From the NCBI GenBank assembly GCA_030840675.1, contig JAVEEA010000030.1, positions 1 through 39,152 of the forward strand: a stretch of DNA of 39,152 nt, read 5' to 3'. The position numbers and the translations under genes are program-made. Of the stretch, positions 9,732 through 19,766 are shown in pieces (the stretch's first letter is position 1; each line of letters begins with the position of its first letter). Under the pieces are notes generated by a model. It saw nothing but the letters and a program-made list of their open reading frames with translations, ran no database searches and was not told the DNA's origin. The stretch is from Pyrinomonadaceae bacterium (GTDB lineage Bacteria > Acidobacteriota > Blastocatellia > Pyrinomonadales > Pyrinomonadaceae).

Positions 9732-12122
9732 ATGATGATCAAGAAAAACATAAGTACCAAGATTGGTGTAAAGAAGCAGCGACTCAGTTGTGTAGTAGCC
9801 GTTGGTTTGCTGTCCCTGTTGCTTGCGGGTGTGGCGGCGGCGCAATCGTTCGGCAGCATCAAGGGAGAAGTCTCCGATGAACAAGGCGCGAAAATTAGCG
9901 GCGCTGAAGTTCGCTTGCGTTCCCTCAGCGGTAACGAACTCTCAACGACTACCGGCAGCGACGGATCGTTTTCCTTGGCGAACGTTACTCCGGGCCAGTA
10001 CCTGATCGAAGTCAAAGCGAAAGGATTTTCAGACTTCGCGTCGGAAGAGATCATGGTCGACCGTGGCTCGACGAGAATGCTGGCGTTCAAGCTGAGAGTC
10101 GCAGGGATCAGTGAAAGCGTGATCGTCACGGCGGAGGGGACCCCGCAACGTGCCGACGAAGTTGCCAAGGTTGTTTCGATCCTGGATTCACAACAGATTG
10201 AAGACAAGCGAGAGATAGCGCTGCCCGAAGCGCTGCGGGGAATTCCGGGCCTGCGCGTACAGCAACAAGGTTCGCCCGGAGCGCTCACCACGATTCGTTT
10301 GCGCGGCCTGCGGACTTTCGATACCGCAATCCTGCTTGACGGTTTGCGTGTCCGCGATGCCTCAGACATCGGTGGCTCGGCTGCTTCACTCACGACCGAT
10401 CTGGTGCCCGTCGCTACCGATCGCGTCGAGGTCCTTCGTGGCGCCGGTTCCTCGATCTACGGCACGAATGCGATTGGCGGCGTTATCAACCTGGTGCCGG
10501 AAACATTTGCCGGCGGGCTTCACTTTGAAACGGGCGCGGAAGCTGGCGGACTGGGAACCTTCCGCGAACAGTTCAAGCTAGCAGGTGGGCGACCGCGCGC
10601 AAATTTCAGCTTCGGCTTAAGTCGCCTTGATGTCCGACAAGGAGTCGATGGCGAGGACGAGTATGGCAACTCGGCCGGGCGCGGTCGATTTCTATTTGCT
10701 CCCAGTTCTTCCCTGACGATCGCAGTTAACCTTTACGGAACGATCGCAAACGCGCGTCTCAACGACAGTCCTTTCGCTTTACCAGCGGCGTTCGTTAGTG
10801 GAGTTTCCTTTCCTCGCGCAGTTCCCGGCGTAAGTTTCCAGCCGGATTTTAATAACCCCGATCAAGGGCGCCGCAATCGCTTGCTGGTAGGCTCTGTCAA
10901 ACTTGCGCACGAAATCAATGAGCGACTGTCTTACTCGCTAGCCTATCAACGCACCTCCAGCCAACGCCGAAATTACAATGGCAGCCGGATCGATCCGCGT
11001 TTCGCGGCGTTCTATCCTTTCGGCGACTTCGAGTTCGTCAACGTCAATAAAGGCACAATCGACACCTTGGACGCGCGGCTGTATGCGCGTCTGGCCCATG
11101 CCAATTTGGCTACGCTGGGATTCGAATTTGAACGCGAGTCGCTTTTTCAGCAGTCGCTGCCGTCCTTCAGCGCCTTCAACAACACGACTGACCGGCAGCG
11201 GACCTTCGCGGTTTTCGGACAGGATCAACTGTCCCTCTTCGACGATCGCTTGCAACTCTCAGCCGGCGTTCGCGCACAGTTCTTTCGCATCAGTGCCGCG
11301 GACCGTCCGGGAAACTTAAGCGGTGTGAACGCGGAGAAGTCTCTCACCGGCGATGGCGCAGTTGCGTATCTCCTTCGTTCGATGAACACCAAGTTGCGCG
11401 CGCATGTGGGCAATGGCTTTCGCGCACCCTCGCTTTTCGAACGGTTCGGTGCGGGTACGTTTCAAAGCATGGGACTGCTCAGGTTTGGTGACCCGACGCT
11501 GCGTGCGGAACAATCGGTTAGCGTTGACGCCGGTTTGGACCAGCGACTGGCGCGCGATCGCGTGCTGCTGGGGGCCACCTGGTTCTACACGCGGCTCCAG
11601 CGTGTGGTTGAGTTTCAGTCGTTCTTCGCGGTTGACCCGCTGGGGCTGGGACGATTCAGCGGCTACGTTAATCGCCCAGGTGGCTTGTCTCGTGGTGTTG
11701 AAAGTTTCATCGAAGCGACTCCCTGGCGCGGAACCTACCTGCGTGGCTCATACACCTACACGAACAGCGATCGGTCAGTGGTCGCGCGCGGACTACAGCC
11801 GGAGTACGTAATTCCCAATCACGTCTTCGGGTTGTCGCTCAATCAGCGTTACCGTGCTTTTGCGTTTAACTTCGATCTTAATCGCACGGGTGCGTATGTG
11901 GCTCCGATTTTTGAAAACGATTTCCCATTCCGTACGGCGGAGCTGACCTTCAACGGCTATACGAAAGCTGATCTCTTCGGGAGTTACGAACGAGCGTTGT
12001 CTGAGCGGCTGATGTTGGTCTTGTTCGCCGGCGCTGACAATATTTTCAACCAGCGTTACTACGAGAACGGGTTTCTGGCGCCGGGGGTTGTTGGCCGCGG
12101 CGGGTTTAGGCTGAAGTTCTAG
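9732..12122 (+). CDS. btuB: TonB-dependent outer-membrane receptor with N-terminal carboxypeptidase-regulatory-like domain; probable cobalamin receptor (BtuB-like)
   Basis: SFGSIKGEVSDEQGAKISGAEV domain, plug (LRGIPGLRVQQQGSPGALTTIRLRGLRTFDTAILLDGLRVRD...VEVLRGAGSSIYGTNAIGGVINLV), terminal beta-barrel ending GGFRLKF. ATG at 9732 preceded by CAGGAGAGG. The ORF-track start at 9579 falls inside the riboswitch. Confidence 0.9.
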   Translation: MMIKKNISTKIGVKKQRLSCVVAVGLLSLLLAGVAAAQSFGSIKGEVSDEQGAKISGAEVRLRSLSGNELSTTTGSDGSFSLANVTPGQYLIEVKAKGFSDFASEEIMVDRGSTRMLAFKLRVAGISESVIVTAEGTPQRADEVAKVVSILDSQQIEDKREIALPEALRGIPGLRVQQQGSPGALTTIRLRGLRTFDTAILLDGLRVRDASDIGGSAASLTTDLVPVATDRVEVLRGAGSSIYGTNAIGGVINLVPETFAGGLHFETGAEAGGLGTFREQFKLAGGRPRANFSFGLSRLDVRQGVDGEDEYGNSAGRGRFLFAPSSSLTIAVNLYGTIANARLNDSPFALPAAFVSGVSFPRAVPGVSFQPDFNNPDQGRRNRLLVGSVKLAHEINERLSYSLAYQRTSSQRRNYNGSRIDPRFAAFYPFGDFEFVNVNKGTIDTLDARLYARLAHANLATLGFEFERESLFQQSLPSFSAFNNTTDRQRTFAVFGQDQLSLFDDRLQLSAGVRAQFFRISAADRPGNLSGVNAEKSLTGDGAVAYLLRSMNTKLRAHVGNGFRAPSLFERFGAGTFQSMGLLRFGDPTLRAEQSVSVDAGLDQRLARDRVLLGATWFYTRLQRVVEFQSFFAVDPLGLGRFSGYVNRPGGLSRGVESFIEATPWRGTYLRGSYTYTNSDRSVVARGLQPEYVIPNHVFGLSLNQRYRAFAFNFDLNRTGAYVAPIFENDFPFRTAELTFNGYTKADLFGSYERALSERLMLVLFAGADNIFNQRYYENGFLAPGVVGRGGFRLKF

Positions 12123-12147
12123 CGCTCACTGTAGTCACAAAAAACAA

Positions 12148-12218
12148 TTCAGGTTGCAAGGTTTCAAGGCTCTTGAGCGCAAGTGCGCTGCTTATCGAGC
12201 CCATCCTTGCAACCTGAA
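12148..12218. terminator. Long hairpin in convergent intergenic region (bidirectional terminator-like or repeat element)
   Basis: TTCAGGTTGCAAGG (12148-12161) pairs perfectly with CCTTGCAACCTGAA (12205-12218). Inner hairpin AGCGCA-AG-TGCGCT. Confidence 0.6.
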
Positions 12219-12242
12219 ACTTGCGCCGCGCCATTCGGGCCA

Positions 12243-12608
12243 CTAGGGCTTCTTGCTGAACAAACCGCCGCCCAGGAAGATCACGCCCAGCAGAATGTGA
12301 ATGAAGTGGTCAACCCGCGCCAGTTCCAGCGGACCGATCCGCCACATGCGATCGTGGGCCGGATCGCCGAGCACAAACAGGCCGAGAAACCCGAGGGCCA
12401 GGTAGAGAACGCCAAAAATCAGGCAGAAGTTTTTGGCGCTGGACCATGATCCGGCGAAACCAAAATACAGCGCGAGCGCGCCTGATACGAGATGGACCAC
12501 ATTGTGCGCCGGCGACAAGTGCGCGCCCAGCAAGTGCGGAGCGAAGAACCCACAAACTCCCGCCAGTAGCAGCACCACGCCCATAATCTTACAAACAGTC
12601 TTTGCCAT
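12243..12608 (-). CDS. Small membrane protein, DUF4383-like
   Basis: Four hydrophobic segments: MAKTVCKIMGVVLLLAGVCGFFAPHLLGAHLSPAHNVVHLVSGALALYFGFAG...FCLIFGVLYLALGFLGL...VDHFIHILLGVIFLGGGL. Confidence 0.75.
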   Translation of the reverse strand: MAKTVCKIMGVVLLLAGVCGFFAPHLLGAHLSPAHNVVHLVSGALALYFGFAGSWSSAKNFCLIFGVLYLALGFLGLFVLGDPAHDRMWRIGPLELARVDHFIHILLGVIFLGGGLFSKKP

Positions 12609-13029
12609 GATATATGTCTAGTCTCCCCTAATAGATGGTTTGGAACCTGGCTTCGCGGCGAGCAACGTCCGCGTTTGCGTTAGCGTTCTAAGTCCAGTGA
12701 TCGATGGAAAGCGATGTATATCAAACTGCCGTGCGTTTGCAAAGGATTTTCGGTCAGGCGTATTAACGCAAAGGGCGTAAGGTAGCGCAGCGGAAGGAGT
12801 GAGTGACGGTGGGTTTGCTTTTTGTCTCATCCGCACCAACGCCGCTCGTCTCCAGCGAATGAGCCTAAGCCTTAAGAGTCGCAACCTTCAGACTGACCCC
12901 ATACAGAGAAGTGGCGAACCATCGCTCGCGATGATAGCTTGGGCCATTCGGAATAGCTTTTCCCGGAGTGTTATACTGACCGGCAATTCATTTGCTGTGT
13001 CAGCAGATCGACAATATCGAGCAAGAGCC

Positions 13030-14091
13030 ATGAATAGACTTAACGTAGCAACGCCTGGCCTCAAACGGACCTTCTCTGTCCTTCTTGTCGTCATGGTTCT
13101 GAGTGCAACCGCCAGCGCGTATACGGTGGTCATGCGCGGTGGCCGTCGTGTCGAAATTCCCCGCGACTTCCTTGTTACCGCGGCGACACTGACTTATGAA
13201 ACCGCGCCTGGAATTCAGGTCACGCTGCAACTCGCCGCGCTTGATATTCCCGCGACTGAAAAAGCAAACAACGAAGTGTCCGGCAGTCTGTTGCGACGCG
13301 CACAGTTGTTTTACCCGCGCCCGGAGTTGGCAACGGCGCCGGGTCGCGCGTTAGCGAGGCGCACGATAACGAATCGTGATCTGGAGACTTCGGCGCGCCG
13401 GCGTCGGGAAAGCGAAGTCACTTACGAGCAGCGTCGAAAAGAATTGGGCCTGCCGTCAGTGGCCGAGTCGCGCGGTCAGCTGGTTGCGCAAACTGATTCA
13501 TTTGAGCTGGAACTCGAGCAGCGACGCGTGGCGGCGCGGGAATCGGAAGCTTACTGGCGGGAGCGTGCCGCGGCGTTGCGAACCGAAGTCGCAGCCCTTG
13601 ACGCGGAACTGAACTTCACGCGCGCGCAGCTCGAAGGCGAGTTTGGAATCGGCAACTCCTGGAGCAACGCGTCGTTTACCAGTATCGTTCCGCTTATCTC
13701 ACTCGGAAGTATTGGTGGCCGGGGCAACGGCGGGTTTGGCGCAGGCGGCTTCGGTCGCCATCGCCCGGTGTTTGCTCCATTCGGAAGCGGTATACCCAGC
13801 CAGGGTCGCCGGGTTTGGGGAGAGCGAACAGCGCGTGGCCAAGTGGTGGTGAACCCGAATGGCTTTCCTCGTCCCTGGCAGCGTGGACCAGGCGTGGGCC
13901 AGTTTCCGGCGTTCACCGGGAACTTTATCCTGGGGTCTGGTGCAGCGTATGACTATTCCTACGAGCGCAGCGCACTCGTCACTCGCTTCAATGAACTGGC
14001 TGCCGCGCGCGCTGGGCTTAATGCTCGCTGGCGGGAACTCGAAGAGGAAGCGCGCCGCGCGGGAGCGTCGCCGGGATGGCTGCGGCGGTGA
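13030..14091 (+). CDS. Hypothetical secreted protein with coiled-coil and Gly-rich segment
   Basis: ATG at 13030 gives a clean signal peptide (MNRLNVATPGLKRTFSVLLVVMVLSATASAYTVVMRGGRRVEIP). The ORF-track start at 12799 lacks support. Later Glu/Arg-rich helical stretches and GGRGNGGFGAGGFGRHR. Confidence 0.7.
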   Translation: MNRLNVATPGLKRTFSVLLVVMVLSATASAYTVVMRGGRRVEIPRDFLVTAATLTYETAPGIQVTLQLAALDIPATEKANNEVSGSLLRRAQLFYPRPELATAPGRALARRTITNRDLETSARRRRESEVTYEQRRKELGLPSVAESRGQLVAQTDSFELELEQRRVAARESEAYWRERAAALRTEVAALDAELNFTRAQLEGEFGIGNSWSNASFTSIVPLISLGSIGGRGNGGFGAGGFGRHRPVFAPFGSGIPSQGRRVWGERTARGQVVVNPNGFPRPWQRGPGVGQFPAFTGNFILGSGAAYDYSYERSALVTRFNELAAARAGLNARWRELEEEARRAGASPGWLRR

Positions 14092-14271
14092 GTTGAGCAG
14101 TGGCCAGAACGAACAAGAGCGAGATACCAAGCACCAGGCACAAAGAAACATCCTGTCAGAACCGGGAGCGTCAGCGACCGGTCCCAACACAACCGGTTTT
14201 TGACGACATCACAGTCTCGCAAGGCAGATGGAACAAATACAAAACAGCAAACCACGATGGACCTATAACCA

Positions 14272-15744
14272 ATGAGTAACGGTTGGGAAACAATTATCGG
14301 GTTGGAAATTCACGCCCAACTCAATACTGAAGCGAAAATTTTCTGCGGCTGTTCGACGCGTTTTGGCGACGAACCAAACGCCAACACCTGCCCTGTCTGT
14401 CTTGGTTTGCCCGGCGCATTGCCGGTGTTGAATCGACGCGTGATTGAGTTGGGCGCGCGGGCGGCTTTGTCGCTCGGCCTGCAAATTAACAAGCAGTCGA
14501 TTTTCTCGCGGAAGAATTATTTCTACCCGGACCTGCCGAAGGGTTACCAGATTTCGCAATTCGACAAGCCCTTTTCCGCGAATGGCGAATTGGAAATCAT
14601 GACGGCTCTACGCGACGAGGCAGGCCATCCCAGCGAGTGGCGCATTAAGAAAGTGGGCATCACACGTCTGCACCTGGAAGAGGACGCCGGCAAGAACGTT
14701 CACGAGGGACTGCCGGAGGTTAATCGGTTTTCCTACATCGATCTCAATCGCGCGGGCACTCCGCTCGCCGAGATTGTTACCGAACCGGATTTTCGCACGT
14801 CCTGGGAAGCCTACGATTACGTCAATCATGTGCGCCGCGCGCTGCAGTGGGTCGGCGCTTCGGAAGCCGACATGGAGAAGGGCAATCTACGTTGCGAAGC
14901 GAATGTCTCAGTGCGGCGCACCGGCGACGAAAAGTTTGGCACGAAGGTCGAGTTGAAAAACCTGAACTCTGTTCGCTTCATGCAGCGTGCGATCGAGTTT
15001 GAAGTCGAGCGTCAAATTGGAGTGCTCGAGTCCGGCGGCCGGCTGCAACAAGAGACGCGCCTTTGGGACGAGCGTGCGGCGGAAACGCGCGTAATGCGTT
15101 CCAAGGAAGAAGCGCACGACTACCGTTATTTTCCTGAGCCGGATCTGCCGCCGCTGATTGTGTCTGATGAGTTTATCGCACGTGTGAGCGCCGCGATGCC
15201 CGAACTTCCCGAAGCAAGGCGACGCCGCTTCATGGACCAGTATGGCTTGCCGTTTACCGATGCTTCGCAACTTACTTCCGAACGAACGCTGGCTGACTAC
15301 TACGAGCAGGCGGCCGCCGCTTCGGGGAACCCGCGCGCCGCTGCTAACTGGATTCGATCGGAACTCCTGCGCGAGCTTGAGACAAGCGGTGCGACCGCGG
15401 GAGACTCGCCGGTTTCCGCGGCGGACCTCGGAGCGCTGGTTCGTTTAATCGATGAGGGAAAGATAAGCGGCAAACAGGGCAAGGGTGTGCTGGTGAAAAT
15501 GTTCCAGTCCGGCAAAAGCGCCGCGGCGATTGTTGCCGAGAAGGGCCTGGTCCAACTCAGCGACACGGCAGAGATAGACGCACTGATCGATCAGGTGTTG
15601 GCCGGCAATCCACAACAGCTAAGCGTCTATCGCGAAGGCAAGGAGACTTTATTTGGCTTCTTCGTCGGGCAGGTGATGAAGTCGTCGCAGGGAAAAGCGA
15701 ATCCGAAGGTTGTGAACGAAAGACTGAAGGAGAAACTGAGCTAA
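14272..15744 (+). CDS. gatB: Aspartyl/glutamyl-tRNA(Asn/Gln) amidotransferase subunit B
   Basis: WETIIGLEIHAQLNTEAKIFCGCSTRFG..., NTCPVCLGLPGALPVLN, RKNYFYPDLPKGYQISQFDKP, GatB/YqeY C-terminal domain. Confidence 0.97.
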   Translation: MSNGWETIIGLEIHAQLNTEAKIFCGCSTRFGDEPNANTCPVCLGLPGALPVLNRRVIELGARAALSLGLQINKQSIFSRKNYFYPDLPKGYQISQFDKPFSANGELEIMTALRDEAGHPSEWRIKKVGITRLHLEEDAGKNVHEGLPEVNRFSYIDLNRAGTPLAEIVTEPDFRTSWEAYDYVNHVRRALQWVGASEADMEKGNLRCEANVSVRRTGDEKFGTKVELKNLNSVRFMQRAIEFEVERQIGVLESGGRLQQETRLWDERAAETRVMRSKEEAHDYRYFPEPDLPPLIVSDEFIARVSAAMPELPEARRRRFMDQYGLPFTDASQLTSERTLADYYEQAAAASGNPRAAANWIRSELLRELETSGATAGDSPVSAADLGALVRLIDEGKISGKQGKGVLVKMFQSGKSAAAIVAEKGLVQLSDTAEIDALIDQVLAGNPQQLSVYREGKETLFGFFVGQVMKSSQGKANPKVVNERLKEKLS

Positions 15745-15787
15745 AATCTTGACCCGGAGGTACGCCCAAGCTGAAGCCCGCAAGCGG

Positions 15788-16016
15788 AAGCCCGCGCGTC
15801 AGCAAGGGCTCTGATGTTTGAATTAGTATGCCGGGTGGGACTGGGAGAGCCCAAGCTGAAGCCCGCGCGTCAGCAAGGGCTCTGATTTCTGAATTAGTAT
15901 GCCTTGTTGGGACCTAGGAGAGCCCAAGCCGAAGCGCGCGCGTCAGCAAGGGCTCTGATTCTGGAATTAGAAATGCCTGGTTGGGACTGGGAGAGCCCTT
16001 GCTGACGCGCGGGCTT
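15788..16016. repeat. Tandem repeat array: three direct copies of a 71-73 bp unit plus a terminal inverted copy of the core
   Basis: Core AAGCCCGCGCGTCAGCAAGGGCTCT at 15788-15812 and 15859-15883 (identical) and 15932-15956 (one mismatch). Exact reverse complement AGAGCCCTTGCTGACGCGCGGGCTT at 15992-16016. Between units: GAATTAGTATGCC...TGGGACT(GG/AG)GAG. Confidence 0.9.
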
Positions 16017-16022
16017 CTGCTT

Positions 16023-16421
16023 TCAAATCGTGTCTTCGCTGGCCTTCGAATTTTCGTCCAACTCAAAACGATCGCGATCGCGACGTTCAATCTTGTCGAG
16101 AAAGTCCAACTCCTCGTTGTCTTCGAAATTCACGCCGACCGCATTTGCGTTCTCTTCAACCAGCGATTGATCGGGAGTTGGGTTGTCGCCACCGACTGCC
16201 TCGGAACCACTCTCGTTCACATCTTCCCAACTGGCGTCGAGGTCGCCGCCCGCATCTTTTGGAGACGCTGCTGTATTGTTGCGCAAGCGATGGGCAAGTT
16301 GATCAGGGTCCTTAGGCGCGCGCGCAATCTCCTCTTCCATAAACTCTTCAATTTCCGGATTAGGAATGAAGTTAGGATCATTGCTCAGGTACTCGAAGTC
16401 GTCTCCCGGCTTCTTGGTCAT
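16023..16421 (-). CDS. Small acidic protein, DUF6335-like
   Basis: 132 aa. C-terminal SGSEAVGGDNPTPDQSLVEENANAVGVNFEDNEELDFLDKIERRDRDRFELDENS resembles the DUF6335 pattern, from memory. Confidence 0.65.
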   Translation of the reverse strand: MTKKPGDDFEYLSNDPNFIPNPEIEEFMEEEIARAPKDPDQLAHRLRNNTAASPKDAGGDLDASWEDVNESGSEAVGGDNPTPDQSLVEENANAVGVNFEDNEELDFLDKIERRDRDRFELDENSKASEDTI

Positions 16422-16627
16422 ATCAACTCTCCTTCTCGAAAGTTCTGCGCGTGCGCGTCGACCTGAACTCGCTTGGGAAAAAAACCGCGGCGAGAGCTAG
16501 TCGAGGTTGACTCCAAACTTTTGGGGGATGCGAAGCACTATAACAAACAGCGCAAGCCGCGGCAACACACTTACGAGTGAAGCGAAGCGGTTGCCAACTA
16601 AGCAGCATGAGTCTTAGAAGAGTCTCC

Positions 16628-16656
16628 TTGACGACCGCGCCCGTGGACTTTACACT
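16628..16656 (+). promoter_or_regulatory. Candidate sigma70 promoter (TTGACG - 17 nt - TACACT) upstream of acnA
   Basis: TTGACG 16628-16633, 17-nt spacer, TACACT 16651-16656, about 95 nt before the acnA ATG. Confidence 0.4.
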
Positions 16657-16750
16657 TGAGTTTGTTAACCAAAAATCAAAGTTTTCTCTACGTGATGACG
16701 GCGAAACGATTGCACGTTCGCCAATCATGAACCGCCCGTTGCTCTAGTCC

Positions 16751-19639
16751 ATGGCACAAACTCCTTTCAATTCTCCGCAAACATTCCAAACCGGTTCGGG
16801 CCAGCAGGGAATGTTTTATTCACTCCCGCAACTCGAAAAGGATGGCGTTGGTCCAGTCTCAAAACTTCCAATAAGCATTCGCATTGTGCTCGAGTCAGTG
16901 TTGCGTAATTGCGACGGCCGCAAGATTACCGAAGAGGACGTGCGCGGTCTCGCCAACTGGCAGGCAAAAGGCGAGCGCACTGAAGAAATTCCTTTCGTAG
17001 TCGCGCGCGTGTTGCTGCAGGACTTTACCGGTGTGCCGTTGCTGGTCGATCTCGCGGCCATGCGTTCGGCGGTGGCGCGTTTGCATAAGAACACTCAAGT
17101 CATTGAGCCACTGGTGCCGGTAGATCTGGTGATAGACCACTCGATCCAAGTTGACTTTGCCAGCACCAAAGACGCGCTCCAGAAAAACATGGAGATGGAG
17201 TTTAAGCGCAACAACTCCCGTTACCAGTTTTTGAAATGGGGCACGCAGGCCTTTGATGGCTTTGGCGTGATTCCTCCGGGCATCGGCATCTGCCACCAGG
17301 TGAACCTCGAGTTTCTCGCGAAGAGCGTTTGGGAACGCAATGGCGTTTACTACCCCGACACGCTGGTCGGCACTGATTCACACACCACCATGATCAATGC
17401 GCTCGGCATTGTCGGTTGGGGCGTCGGCGGTATCGAAGCGGAAGCCGCAATGCTGGGCCAGCCAGTTTATATTTTGACGCCGGACGTGGTGGGCGTGAAC
17501 CTGACTGGTAGTTTACGCGAAGGTGTGACGGCCACAGATCTCGTGTTGCGGGTGACGGAAATGCTGCGCCGGGCGAAAGTGGTGGGAAAGTTTGTGGAGT
17601 TTCATGGCGAGGGTGCGAGCAGTCTCTCGGTAACCGACCGCGCGACGATCGCCAACATGTCGCCGGAGTATGGCGCGACGATGGGATTCTTCCCGGTCGA
17701 CGAGGAGACGTGCATTTACCTCAAAGCCACCGGCCGCACGGACGAGCAGGTCGATACCGTGCGCAACTATTATCAGGCGCAGGGTATGTTTGGAATTCCG
17801 CAGGCCGGCGAGTGTGAATACACGACGGTGCTCGATCTCGATCTTAGTTCGATCGTGCCGAGCGTGGCCGGGCCCAAGCGCCCGCAGGATCGCATTGAAC
17901 TGCCAAACTTGAAGAGCCAGTTTGACGAACTACTGCGAAAACCGGTGGGCGAGGGTGGGTACGGAAAAACGGACGAAGAACTCCAGGCGCGTTACTTCAC
18001 GCGGATCGGCACGATCGAGATCAGGCGCACCGCCATCGCCGGGGGCGGTGAACAGAAACCGGAGGCTGTTCCAGTGGGTACCGGTGGCCTCTCGACCCCC
18101 CACGGCACCAGCGTTTGGTCGGAGACGGAAATGGTCAACAACCGTCCCACGCCCGACCGCCTGGTCGAACTTGATCCCGAAGAGTTTCCACACGCGGAGG
18201 TTGATCTGGGCCATGGCGATGTACTAATCGCCGCCATCACGTCCTGTACGAATACTTCAAATCCGAGCGTGATGCTGGCCGCGGGCCTGCTGGCGAAGAA
18301 AGCAGTCGAACGTGGCTTGAGCGTGCGCTCGTCGGTAAAGAACTCGCTTGCACCCGGTTCGCGCGTCGTGACTGAGTACCTGCAGAAGGCCGGGCTGCAG
18401 GAGTATCTCGATAAGCTTGGGTTCAATCTGGTCGGTTACGGCTGCACCACCTGCATCGGCAATTCCGGGCCACTCGATCCACACATTGAACAGGTTTTGA
18501 CTGATCACGATCTGATCGCAGCGAGTGTGCTTTCGGGCAATCGCAACTTCGAAGCGCGCGTACATCAAAGTATCAAAGCGAACTTCCTGATGAGTCCGCC
18601 GCTGGTCGTGGCTTTTGCGCTGGCCGGCAGAATCGATATCGATCTGACGCAGGAACCACTGGGGAAGGACAGCGAAGGCCATGACGTTTACTTGCGGGAC
18701 ATTTGGCCCACCGTCGCCGAGATCAATGCGCTGCTGAGCGCCGCGACCGACCCGGAGACTTACCGGCGTTTGTACCGAGATTTCGCCGCGCAGAATCCGT
18801 TGTGGAACGATATACCCACCAGCACCGGCAGCGTCTATCAGTGGGACCCTGAGTCAACTTACATACGTGATCCGCCCTACTTCGAAAACTTCAGCAACGC
18901 CGTGTCGGACTGGTGCGACGTTTACAGCGCGCGGCCGCTCGCAATTTTTGGCGACTCGGTAACTACTGACCACATCAGTCCCGCGGGAGCTATCAAGCCA
19001 AATTCGCCGGCCGGGTTGTACCTCCAGGCGAAGGGCGTCGCCATTGAAGACTTCAACAGCTACGGTTCCCGTCGCGGTAATCATGAAGTGATGGTGCGTG
19101 GCACTTTTGCGAATGTGAGAATCAAGAATTTGATGGTGCCGGGCGTCGAGGGCGGCGTTACACTTTTTCAACCTGACGGCGAACGAACCAGCATTTACGA
19201 CGGGGCGATGAAGTATCAGGCGGAAGGCACTCCGCTCGTGATTATCGCCGGGCAGGAATATGGCACCGGCAGTTCTCGTGACTGGGCGGCCAAAGGGACG
19301 AAACTGTTGGGTGTCAAAGCTGTGCTCGCGCAAAGTTTCGAACGCATCCACCGTAGCAACCTGGTTGGTATGGGCGTGTTGCCGTGCCAGTTCAAGGAAG
19401 GAACGAACGCCGCTTCGCTTCAGCTTGATGGGACGGAGACGTTTGACGTGATCGGATTAGAGTCTGGCGTGAAACCGCTGCAGCAGTTGCAACTCGTCAT
19501 CCATCGCGCGTCCGGAAAAACCGAGGAGGTGCCGGTTATTCTGCGTATCGACACCCCAATTGAAATCGATTACTACCAACACGGCGGCATACTGCCGTAC
19601 GTCCTGCGACAACTGCTCGCAGGCACAACCGATTTTTGA
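16751..19639 (+). CDS. acnA: Aconitate hydratase AcnA
   Basis: [98 protein letters not shown]. Confidence 0.97.
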   Translation: MAQTPFNSPQTFQTGSGQQGMFYSLPQLEKDGVGPVSKLPISIRIVLESVLRNCDGRKITEEDVRGLANWQAKGERTEEIPFVVARVLLQDFTGVPLLVDLAAMRSAVARLHKNTQVIEPLVPVDLVIDHSIQVDFASTKDALQKNMEMEFKRNNSRYQFLKWGTQAFDGFGVIPPGIGICHQVNLEFLAKSVWERNGVYYPDTLVGTDSHTTMINALGIVGWGVGGIEAEAAMLGQPVYILTPDVVGVNLTGSLREGVTATDLVLRVTEMLRRAKVVGKFVEFHGEGASSLSVTDRATIANMSPEYGATMGFFPVDEETCIYLKATGRTDEQVDTVRNYYQAQGMFGIPQAGECEYTTVLDLDLSSIVPSVAGPKRPQDRIELPNLKSQFDELLRKPVGEGGYGKTDEELQARYFTRIGTIEIRRTAIAGGGEQKPEAVPVGTGGLSTPHGTSVWSETEMVNNRPTPDRLVELDPEEFPHAEVDLGHGDVLIAAITSCTNTSNPSVMLAAGLLAKKAVERGLSVRSSVKNSLAPGSRVVTEYLQKAGLQEYLDKLGFNLVGYGCTTCIGNSGPLDPHIEQVLTDHDLIAASVLSGNRNFEARVHQSIKANFLMSPPLVVAFALAGRIDIDLTQEPLGKDSEGHDVYLRDIWPTVAEINALLSAATDPETYRRLYRDFAAQNPLWNDIPTSTGSVYQWDPESTYIRDPPYFENFSNAVSDWCDVYSARPLAIFGDSVTTDHISPAGAIKPNSPAGLYLQAKGVAIEDFNSYGSRRGNHEVMVRGTFANVRIKNLMVPGVEGGVTLFQPDGERTSIYDGAMKYQAEGTPLVIIAGQEYGTGSSRDWAAKGTKLLGVKAVLAQSFERIHRSNLVGMGVLPCQFKEGTNAASLQLDGTETFDVIGLESGVKPLQQLQLVIHRASGKTEEVPVILRIDTPIEIDYYQHGGILPYVLRQLLAGTTDF

Positions 19640-19655
19640 TCTTCCCTGTGCGTTG

Positions 19656-19726
19656 CCCTGTGTCCTCGGTATCTCGGTGGTGAAATGAAAGCGAAGCCAT
19701 ATCACACCGAGACAAGAGAACACGGA
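19656..19726. repeat. Imperfect inverted repeat of the 'tgtg..ctcggt.tctcggtggtga' type between acnA and the aldehyde dehydrogenase
   Basis: TCTCGGTG (19672-19679) pairs with CACCGAGA (19705-19712). Outer TGTGT(C)CTC and GAGAACAC arms also partly pair. Confidence 0.5.
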
Positions 19727-19766
19727 GCGGCCGAGAGACAAATAACTCAGTGTAAGGAGCATTAAA

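Noticed and set aside
9617-10393. 258-aa antisense ORF opposite the TonB receptor gene
   Set aside because: Ser/Arg-rich low-complexity translation typical of the antisense frame of a GC-rich gene, and it also crosses the riboswitch. The sense strand encodes a clear receptor.
12674-12772. TTTGCGTTA / TAACGCAAA inverted pair, possible small mobile-element remnant
   Set aside because: Only 9-bp arms, degenerate surroundings and no target-site duplication or transposase seen. A genome-wide copy search would be needed.
12799-13029. N-terminal extension of the 13030 gene in the ORF track
   Set aside because: The ATG at 13030 gives a clean signal peptide and a TTATACT -10-like box lies at about 12970, so the upstream part is probably untranslated.
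14149-14204. ACCGGGAGCGTCAGCGACCGGTCC...ACCGGTTTTT as terminator or dispersed repeat
   Set aside because: Short palindromic ACCGGT pairs and a five-T run only. It might be a dispersed genomic repeat, but this cannot be shown from one copy.
15788-16016. Possible CRISPR array
   Set aside because: The intervening sequences are themselves similar between units, so this is a tandem repeat with an inverted copy, not direct repeats with unique spacers. No cas genes nearby.
16423-16728. 101-aa minus-strand ORF upstream of acnA
   Set aside because: No family features; it spans the candidate acnA promoter region and looks like chance open frame.
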